A stretch of DNA of 64,000 nt from Edaphochlamys debaryana. Lineage: Eukaryota; Chlorophyta; Chlorophyceae; Chlamydomonadales. Below the pieces are notes generated by a model that was not told the origin of the DNA, did no database searches, and saw only the letters and a list, made by a program, of their open reading frames with translations. Made by a program: the position numbers and the translations under genes. Where the stretch lies: positions 806,001 through 870,000 of the forward strand of contig JAEHOE010000026.1 of NCBI GenBank assembly GCA_016858145.1, given 5' to 3'. Shown here piece after piece: positions 56,946 through 64,000 of this stretch. How positions within the stretch are numbered: the first letter of the stretch is position 1; each line of letters opens with the position of its first letter.

Positions 56946-59900
56946 ATGGCGCCGGCCAAGGCCAACGGCGCCGCGAATGGCTCGAACGCCAACGGAATGT
57001 CCAAATCCACCAGCTACCACGTCCTGAAGGAGGGAGAGGACCCCCCCGTTGGCGTGCGCATTTACGCGGACGGGCAAGTGGGGGCAGCGGCGGCGCCTGC
57101 CCGCTGGCGGGGGCTGCCGTCACCCCAGCGGGAAGGTTGACGCAGCCCCTCAACGCACGTGCAGTTAGCTAAGGGGCGGGGGGATGAGGGTGCCTGGCGC
57201 GCACACCTCTAGACCCCAACCTTCGCATGCCGACGGCGCGTGCTTGCGCTCTGACAAACCAGTCCCCCTAGACTTGGCCCGACGGCCCAACTTGCTCGCA
57301 CGCCGTGCACCCTCGCCCTCCCCCAGCATCAAGCCTGACCACCGCCAGAATCCGCTGGTGACCATATTCGCGGGCATCACCATGTCCATCTACGTGGGAT
57401 TCATGGTGGGGCCAAGCGCAGGGCCACGGGCACGGTCAGGAACAGGGGCGCGACCGCCGGTGGCTAGGCGTCGAAGGGAGGGTGGATTCGTGGGGCGTTC
57501 TACAAGCGTGGGTAGGCGTTGCGCCCAGAGCTGCCGGCGCCCGCCTCCTCTCGTCTCGGGCAAGGGCAAGGGCAGCATCTGCGCCTTTCGGCCCAGCCAC
57601 CACAACGCTGTGGCACCCTCAACCCGAGGCATGCCGGTGTCGCGACTGCGTGCAAAGCGCGCGATCCTTGCGCACTACCCCGCGCCCGCTTCCGTCCCAT
57701 CCCACATTCCCTCCCCACCCCGGTCGCACTCTACCCTGACCCGTCCCACCCCACAGAACTACTTCCTGCTCCTCTGCATCGCCGCCATATGGTCCCGTGT
57801 GTGCCTCTACATTGTTATTGCGCTGCTCTCCACGCTGGCACTGCCCTGCAAGTGCGTACGGGCCGGGGCGGTGGCGATGGCGGCCGAAGGGGGGACCGCC
57901 TCTGGGGTGCGGCAGGAGGGGCTGCTTCAAGGAGGAGGAGGTACAGGGAGCGGCTTTCGCAGACGCTGGCCGCCTTGCCTTTCGGGCGCCTGGCTGCCGG
58001 AGCTCCCGGGCTCGGCCGCGCCGGGTTCACCGCGTCGACGTGCAGCCGAGGGACGGAGGGGCTACGAAGCAGGCTGGAGGCAGACGGGGAGGGGTTGCGG
58101 TTGCTGTCCTGGCTTCTATGGAAACGGCAGGGCCGCAGCAGGGCAGTTGCAGGCCGAGTCGCTGACGATATGGGGGCGGGAGCTCCAGCCCCGTAGCTTT
58201 CAGGGATGATCATCGTGTCTTGCACCACACCGGAAGTTACCGTGCTCGCTTGCTTCCCCTGCCCCGCCCAGGCCTGTGCTGTGGCCCGCGTTCAACCGGC
58301 TGTGGATCTTCAAGACGTGGCGCCACTACTTCCACTACAGGTGCGGACGCCAGTAGCGGTGCGGGAGCTTGCGGCGTGGGTTGTGGAGCGCTTCGGGCGA
58401 TGGATGACGGGCTCAGGGCGAGCCAGGTCAAGCCCAGCTCCTCGGATGAGGCCCAGGGGCACCCCAGGCCAAGCCCGCTTACACGTACTCCGCTGCCCCC
58501 CTCCCCATGCCCCCCCCCCCAGCTTCCTGGTGGAGCAGCAGCTGGACCCCACCAAGCGGTACATCTTCGTGGAGTTCCCGCACGGGGCCTTCCCCATCGG
58601 TGGGTCGGGGGCCAGGAGCGGTGCCGCCGCAGCCCCCCAGCACCCTGGCGTGGCTCTCTGCACTGTATCACCACGCACCCTGAACTACAGCCTTACCTCC
58701 CAGCCTGCCTCCCAGCATTACCGTCTAGCTCCTCCGAGCTTCTGCACTACGGGGGCGGCTTCCGCGCAACCCGCGTCTCCGCCCGTCTGCGGCGCTCATG
58801 CTCACCCTCCTCGGCACCCTCCTCCATGGCCCGCCCTCCTCCATGGCCCGCCCTCCTCCCTGCCCCCACCCCGCAGCCCCCATCGTGGCCGGCACGCTCA
58901 TGCAGACGCTGTTCCCGCACATGGCCATCTACTCGGTGGCGGCCTCGGTGGTCTTCTACATCCCCTTCTGGAGGCACATGATCACGTGAGCGGCGAGGGA
59001 GGGGTGGGCGGGCGGCGGGGGCCATGTGGGGCACATGAGCGGAGGCGCGGGCGGCAGGAGTTGTGGGGTCACATGCGTTGAGGAGCGGGCGGCGGGTGCA
59101 CATGCGTCGAGGAGTGGGTTGCCGGCTGTAGAGGTCGGTTGTTCAGCCTGGCACAGTATCCCCATCATAGCTACCCGCTACAACCGCCTCATGGCTGCGG
59201 ATTGCTGAGCGAACAACCGTCGTCCCGCCCCCCCTTGGGTGCTGCTGGTGCTTCTGGATATGGATGAGCGAACGTCCAAACGAACGTCCTGCTGCTGTTG
59301 GTGCTGTGGGTGCTGCTCTGTAGTAGGTGGATGAGCGAACGTCCAAACGAACGTCCTGCTGCTGTTGGTGCTGTGGGTGCTGCTCTGTAGTAGGTGGATG
59401 AGCGAACGTCCAAACGAACGTCTCGGATTGCCATTCTGTGGGCCAGGAAGTGACGCCGCCACAGACCGACCGCGCCGACTTACACAAAACACGCTACCTC
59501 TCCTTTTTGCGGGGGGTGCAACAGGGCCACGCACCGGTGGCCACCAACCGACCTCTACAGCCGGCCATCAAAGTGTCCACGATCTCGCTTCTACTCCTCT
59601 CAACTACATGTGCTTCGTTCGCCTTGACTGCAGCTGGATCGGCTCCGTGCCCGCCACGCCCGGTAACTTCAAGCGGCTGCTGCAGAAGGGCAGCGTGGCG
59701 GTGGTGGTGGGAGGCATTGCGGAGGTGAGGGCGGCGGGGTAGGGGAAGAGGGGCTAGAGGACGAGGGAGGCAGCCACACTAGAAAACGTCCGGCGAGCTC
59801 TGCACACCAGCCAGTCATCAAGCGGCTTGAACAGAAGGGCTAGTAGCCCCGCTTCAACCCTCACCCACACACCCCCTCCCCTGGATCCCCCATGCCCAGA

Positions 59901-60819
59901 TGTACATGGGCCACCCCCGCAAGGAGCGCATCAAGCTGGTGGGGCGGCGTGGCTTTGCGCGCATCGCCCTGGAGGAGCAGGTGGACGGAAGTGAGTCTGC
60001 GGCTGAAGGGCCCCTGGGAGCCCTGGTGCAGGGTTGGCGCTCTCACATATCGGTAGCGCTGGCAGCAAGGGAGCAGGCAGAGGTGTTCGTGGGCTGCAGG
60101 ATTCCGTCGGGCTTGCCCTCACTTGTACGACGAACTCCTGTCGTCCCTCAATCCCCCGCCCCCGCCCCCAGTCGTGTGCGTCTACTACTTTGGAAACAGC
60201 CAGGTGCGGCCGGGGCCGGGAGCGTGGAATGCAGCTGGCCGGGCCTCACATGGGTGCGAAGTCGGATCGAGGGCCCACTAAGAACCCTCGCCGTGTCCTG
60301 AGGGCGTTCCCCGGGTCCTGCCCCCTGGCCCCCAGGTGCTGTCCTTTGGCCCCGCCTTCCTGGCCGGTGTGTCCCGGCGCATGCGCACCTCGCTGGGCTA
60401 CCTGACGGGCTGGATGGGCCTGCCCGTGCCCAAGCCGCTGCCCATCTTCATGGTCAACGGCAAGCCCATCCCCGTGCCCAGGGTGCGGTCGGGGGCACGG
60501 GGAGATCTGCTGTCACGTGGTCTCGCGTCCTGGTGCCAAGGGGTCGCTGCACGGCTGCAGCGCACGTCTCACGACACGGCTCAGCCTTGCGAACTTCCTT
60601 CTCCGTTAACCCTGACACAAGCATATGCTCCTCTGCTTCCTCCCTGGCGTGCTGACGTAACCCGGCCACGCCCCTGCCATACAGATCCCCCGGGACCACC
60701 CCGACTTCGACAAGAAGGTGGACGAGCTCCTGGAGGCCACCATCACGGAGCTGGGCGAGATGTACGACAGGCACAAGGGCCTGTACGGCTGGGCCGACCG
60801 GCCGCTGTCCATTGAGTAA
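56946..60819 (+). CDS. DGAT2: type-2 diacylglycerol acyltransferase (DGAT2/DGTT family)
   Basis: DGAT2 makes triacylglycerol from diacylglycerol and acyl-CoA at the endoplasmic reticulum. Eleven exons (56946-57077, 57334-57405, 57757-57851, 58272-58340, 58523-58599, 58877-58985, 59634-59724, 59900-59990, 60172-60203, 60336-60482, 60685-60819) join in frame into 349 residues, a normal length. A short polar N-terminus precedes two hydrophobic stretches (~50-68 and ~69-98) that form the membrane hairpin. The acyltransferase signature is FVEFPHGAFPI, His at about residue 143, the algal/plant form of HPHG. GGIAEMYM, RRGFARIALEE and VYYFGNSQVLSF follow, then PVPIF-type and GKPIPVPR segments and the closing YGWADRPLSIE. 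Several DGTT paralogues exist in algae; which one this is cannot be told. The acceptor of exon 2 (CATCAAG ending at 57333) was chosen because it alone keeps the frame. Confidence 0.93.
59262..59432. repeat. 67-base tandem repeat
   Basis: About 2.5 nearly identical copies of a 67-base unit containing GAGCGAACGTCCAAACGAAC lie in the 648-base intron between DGAT2 exons 6 and 7. Copies start at about 59264, 59331 and 59398. The open frames on the minus strand here come from the repeat. Confidence 0.95.
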
Positions 60820-62213
60820 GGGGCGGACCTGCGTGTTGCCGTGGGTACCGAGGTAGCCCAGCTGTTGTTCAGGGGGTTGCCTGTTAGCAGGAGGGTGGGG
60901 CTGGAGCGGTGAGAGTCGAGGAGAGGTGGGGGATTGACTGTGAGGAGCAAAGCAGGAAGGGGGGGCACGCGCGCCCTTTCTGTGGCTGATGAGGGTTGGC
61001 GGTGCGGGACGGTCGCTGGGAATACGCAACTACGCCACGCATAGTCATAGCCAGCACCGGCCTGCGGCGCACCCCTAGGGCATGCAGCAACAGGCTTTTG
61101 GACAGAGGTGAGCTAAGCGCGCAGACAAGCTTTCATGTCGCATGGCGTTTATGGCCCACCGCCCGCCTGATTGCCTGCACGAAGAATGACAGAGAAGAGT
61201 GAATCTGTGCAACGTAGCAAAGGCGCAATTTGCGCCACGTGTGCGATGGTCCTGTCAGTACTGGGAGATAGGATGTAGGATGGGTACCTGTGTCGCACAC
61301 CATCCCTGAGTTGTTGGGGGCGTGTTCAGCGCAGGTTGCGCGTGGCAGAGGTGGTTGAGCGTGTATCCTGGATGACGCCATTTGGTGATACCTGGCTGCC
61401 AGCGTCAGGGGCGCACACACACCCTCGGCAGCTCCAGGCCTCGGCACATTTATGATCGCGGTCGGCTGGCCTTCTGGCATCTCACGGACACACTCCGCGA
61501 GGCATGTACACGTGTTGCCAATTCGTGGGCCGGCAGGTACCGCTTGTTGTACTGTTTGGGGGCCATGTACTTCTTACAGTGTGTGTGGAGCGGATGGTTG
61601 CCGCAGCAGAGTTTTGAGAGGGCGGAGGGAGGGAGTATGACACAGGGGCAGGGGGTATGGATGGCAGGGGGAGGGGATATGACACTGAGTTGACTGCCTG
61701 TTAGCAGGTCTAGTGGACGTCGCGGCAGTGCGAGGAAGAGCTGCCTCTAAGCACCAAAACCACTGAGCTGCGCAGCAGTCAAGGCTTGCCCCCTTTTTGG
61801 AGGTGGCATGTAGAGGATCAGAGTGATCAAATGCGCCTCAGGGGGGCCACGGGGTTTGCGGGCACGCGGGGCCCGCATCGTATCGCCGATAATGCCGACG
61901 ACACCGATAGGCATCCTCATACCATCATAGTATCATAGCATCAACGTACGTTGTGAAGCGAGCGCTGCGGCTGTGCAAGATTTCGTCGCGCTCGTCGGCC
62001 GAGCGAACACTTCGACTACACCGTCGCCCCCACAGGGCGCGAGTCGTCGCTGATGGCTAGCGACACCTAACACGCGGCTTTGCATGCGTTCGTCAGTGGG
62101 CACTCCGTCATGCGACCGCACTGCATGTCAGACTGCGCCTAACGTGCTTGGACGAGGTCAACGAACTGTAAATTGACGAGCAGTGTCCGCTCAGACACGA
62201 TTGCATTGGCGTA

Positions 62214-62244
62214 GCCCCGTTTCCCCCTGCCGGGGAATCGGGGC
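62214..62244. repeat. inverted repeat (hairpin), 13-base arms
   Basis: Arms GCCCCGTTTCCCC (62214-62226) and GGGGAATCGGGGC (62232-62244) pair at 12 of 13 positions around a five-base loop. It could be a transposon relic or a structured RNA end; no tract marks it as a terminator. Confidence 0.8.
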
Positions 62245-62563
62245 AAGCCAACGGCTGGTGGTGCTGAGGTTGAGCATAGCCTGTGGCCTGGCTGGCCGGA
62301 GTTGAGGGTTGACTGAGTTGAGGCTAAGATATCACGCTCACCTGGTGGGTGGAGACAGGAAGTTCACCGGCATGCGATTAAAGCCACTCACTCGTGCACC
62401 AGTGCGGGCTCTGCCTACGAGCGGATCATCATACGCTGTCACGAACCAGCGTTTACAGATGCTCCTGTGATGTCCGTACCGAACAGTCAGAGGGACTGGG
62501 GTTCGGAGCAGCACCCCCAGGGCGCCGGCCCCGGGCTGGCATCGACGCTAGGCACTATCAGCG

Positions 62564-62568
62564 TTACA
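62564..62568 (-). terminator. candidate TGTAA poly(A) signal of the MYND gene
   Basis: TTACA on the plus strand, 544 bases past the MYND stop; another lies at 62453-62457. Position only. Confidence 0.3.
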
Positions 62569-63111
62569 GGTCTGCCTGATCTGCCTGGTATGCCTGAGTG
62601 ATTGCTACATTGGTCTGTGTATCAATGGCGCATCAGCAAGCCGTGCTGAAGGACAGACAGCTTTCTCCAGCAGGCTCAGCGCCGCGGCCACGGCCACTCT
62701 TGACCGTCGGCAACCGAAGTACAAGTCCTCAATACCCACACAGGATTGCGTACACGTTCCAAGAGCTAGCGGAAGCATCAACGCGCACAGATTGACAAGG
62801 CCAAAACAGACCGTAAGTTCGGTTGGCACGGACAGGACACGCGGTGTTTGGGGGCGTAACTACTTCAGCCTGACAACGGACAACGCTTGCGAGACAAACG
62901 CGCTGGTCTGCGACATACCCCTGTGCCCTTTGTCAATCGGCCATCCATCAACATTAGTCAGGAATCCCGGCATTCACTTTCCAGACAGTTCATCCGGCAC
63001 CAGCACCAGCCCATCAGTAACACAGGTAGCCCTGCCCCTGCCCCCAGCCCCTGCGAGGCACAAGGCAGGGGCAACCTGCTGGTCCCCACTCTGGTGTGCA
63101 GGGCCATGCGC

Positions 63112-64000
63112 TCAACCCTCCCGCCCATTCGCCGCTGCAGCCAGCAGCCGGCACTCCCGCGCGTGGCCCGCCGCCCAGTGCGCAGCCTGGCAGTCGTGGC
63201 CGCAGTACCTCGCTGCCCCCCCGCAGCCCCCGCAGCGCCGCAGCCTCAGCGCCGCCTCGCTGGGCCCCGCCAGGTTGGTGCAGGCGGGGTTGGAGCAGCC
63301 GGGGAGCGCCCGCCGCGCCTCGGCGGGAGACGCCAGGACGGACACCGCACTGCTGTAATATTGCAACTCGGCCGCCCCCGCCGCCTGCTGCTCGGCGGTG
63401 AGGTCAGAGCTCTGGGCGCCTGCGCACACCGCCTCCACAGCTGCCAGCAGCTCCACCTCGCCCACCGCGTCGCGCGTCAGGGCCTGCCGGAGCAGCCGCA
63501 GGCTGGGCCCTGCGTTCTGCATCGGGCCGTCCCCTCCCGCTGCCGCCCCCACCCCCGCCCCCTCCTCGCGCGCCTCCGCTGCGTCTCCCGCCGCCACCAT
63601 CGCTGCCAGCCGCAGCGGTGCGCGGGCGACGAGCGCCCACAGAGCGTTACAAACTCTCACGTGCATCGGTTTGACTGGCTCGACCGTCAGCTGCAGCGCG
63701 GTGCGCAGGGCCCAGGCCGGGTTCAGTTGGGCCCACAGAAGCTCGCCCCAGGCCCGGGCCCCGTCCGGTGGGAGCCCCCATGCTGGAGCATCGGCCGGAG
63801 CAGGGGGCCCGGCAGCCGAGACCCCTGGTTGCAACCCGCCGTCCGCAACCAGCGGTTCCGATGCGGCCAGCAGCGGCGGCAGCCACTCGAGCAGCAGGCT
63901 GAGCAGATCGGCCAACATAAGTTGAACGCTTGCCGTCTCGTAGAGAGCTCTGATGTCGCCTGAGCGTAGCAGCCCGAGCACCTCCGGCAGCAGAGCGCGG
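63112..64000 (-). CDS. MYND zinc-finger protein, C-terminal part
   Basis: The open frame enters from the right edge of the window and ends with TGA at 63112-63114, giving at least 296 residues. The last ~50 residues form a MYND finger: CSNPAC, then LRRCGGCGGAARYCGHDCQ and AAHWAAGHARECRLL, which supply the paired Cys and the terminal His/Cys ligands in the expected spacing. MYND fingers bind short proline-containing peptides in partner proteins. The part before it is helical and Ala/Leu-rich (LLSLLLEWLPPLLAASEPL) without a recognised domain. Volvocine algae have many proteins with a C-terminal MYND finger, and this fits that group. The start lies outside the window. Confidence 0.85.
   Translation of the reverse strand, partial: RALLPEVLGLLRSGDIRALYETASVQLMLADLLSLLLEWLPPLLAASEPLVADGGLQPGVSAAGPPAPADAPAWGLPPDGARAWGELLWAQLNPAWALRTALQLTVEPVKPMHVRVCNALWALVARAPLRLAAMVAAGDAAEAREEGAGVGAAAGGDGPMQNAGPSLRLLRQALTRDAVGEVELLAAVEAVCAGAQSSDLTAEQQAAGAAELQYYSSAVSVLASPAEARRALPGCSNPACTNLAGPSEAALRLRRCGGCGGAARYCGHDCQAAHWAAGHARECRLLAAAANGREG

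Larger units (their letters stand above)
60820..63111. other. convergent 3' regions and intergenic DNA, no gene supported
   Basis: 2.3 kb lies between the DGAT2 stop and the MYND gene stop. Besides two 3' untranslated regions it holds a strong hairpin at 62214-62244. A TGTAA at 62167-62171 is 1.35 kb beyond DGAT2, too far to assign confidently. GC content is lower than in the genes. Confidence 0.5.

Noticed and set aside
59143..59534. Minus-strand frames with repeated RRSFGRSLIH-type peptide
   Set aside because: They arise from the 67-base tandem repeat inside a DGAT2 intron; no start context or splice support.
1..64000. tRNA, rRNA or CRISPR features
   Set aside because: I looked for T-arm consensus (GGTTCGANTCC), rRNA-like blocks and spaced palindromic repeats and found none that hold up.

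Overview
The window looks like nuclear DNA of a green alga of the Chlamydomonas/volvocine type; the genus cannot be fixed from the sequence. Reasons: very high GC, genes cut into many short exons with GTGAGN/GTGCGN donors and CAG acceptors, long Ala/Gly/Pro/Ser low-complexity inserts, a nucleus-encoded plastid ribosomal protein L21 with a transit peptide, and TGTAA-type poly(A) signals behind some genes. I rebuilt gene models by hand from splice sites; every model given an exon list keeps an open reading frame across all its exons.

Layout: (1) 236-1452 (-): fragment of a gene in an unnamed family marked by a TPFV.P..WY block, an LTK..CPC block and a C.CPCH motif. (2) 2672-5618 (-): RCC1-like propeller protein, head-to-head with eIF1 at 6180-6899 (+). 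(3) About 9.4-14.4 kb (+): a decayed LINE-type retrotransposon with reverse transcriptase, a chromodomain-like segment, a PCIF1-like methyltransferase domain and RNase H; it ends just past the stop codon of (4) a WD40-type protein at 14589-20274 (-). (5) 21275-27227 (+): four-span membrane protein with a Cys-rich loop and a GC-rich minisatellite in one intron. (6) 29340-37556 (-): 27-exon pentaspan protein with prominin-like layout. (7) 38580-43966 (+): large nuclear-looking protein, the divergent paralogue of gene 1, with a SUMO-interaction-like motif and three internal GW modules. (8) 45346-47460 (-): glutathione S-transferase-like protein. (9) 48097-51822 (-): CD2BP2/Lin1-like U5 snRNP protein without a visible GYF domain, head-to-head with (10) a queuosine-salvage protein at 52230-54811 (+). 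(11) 56002-56535 (-): plastid ribosomal protein L21, head-to-head with (12) a type-2 diacylglycerol acyltransferase at 56946-60819 (+). (13) 63112-64000 (-): C-terminal part of a MYND-finger protein.

Most genes are unrelated housekeeping or cell-biology genes arranged as divergent pairs sharing 0.4-1 kb upstream regions. There is no operon logic. The least ordinary content is the multi-domain retrotransposon, the two-member CPC-motif family, the pentaspan protein and the GYF-less Lin1-like protein.
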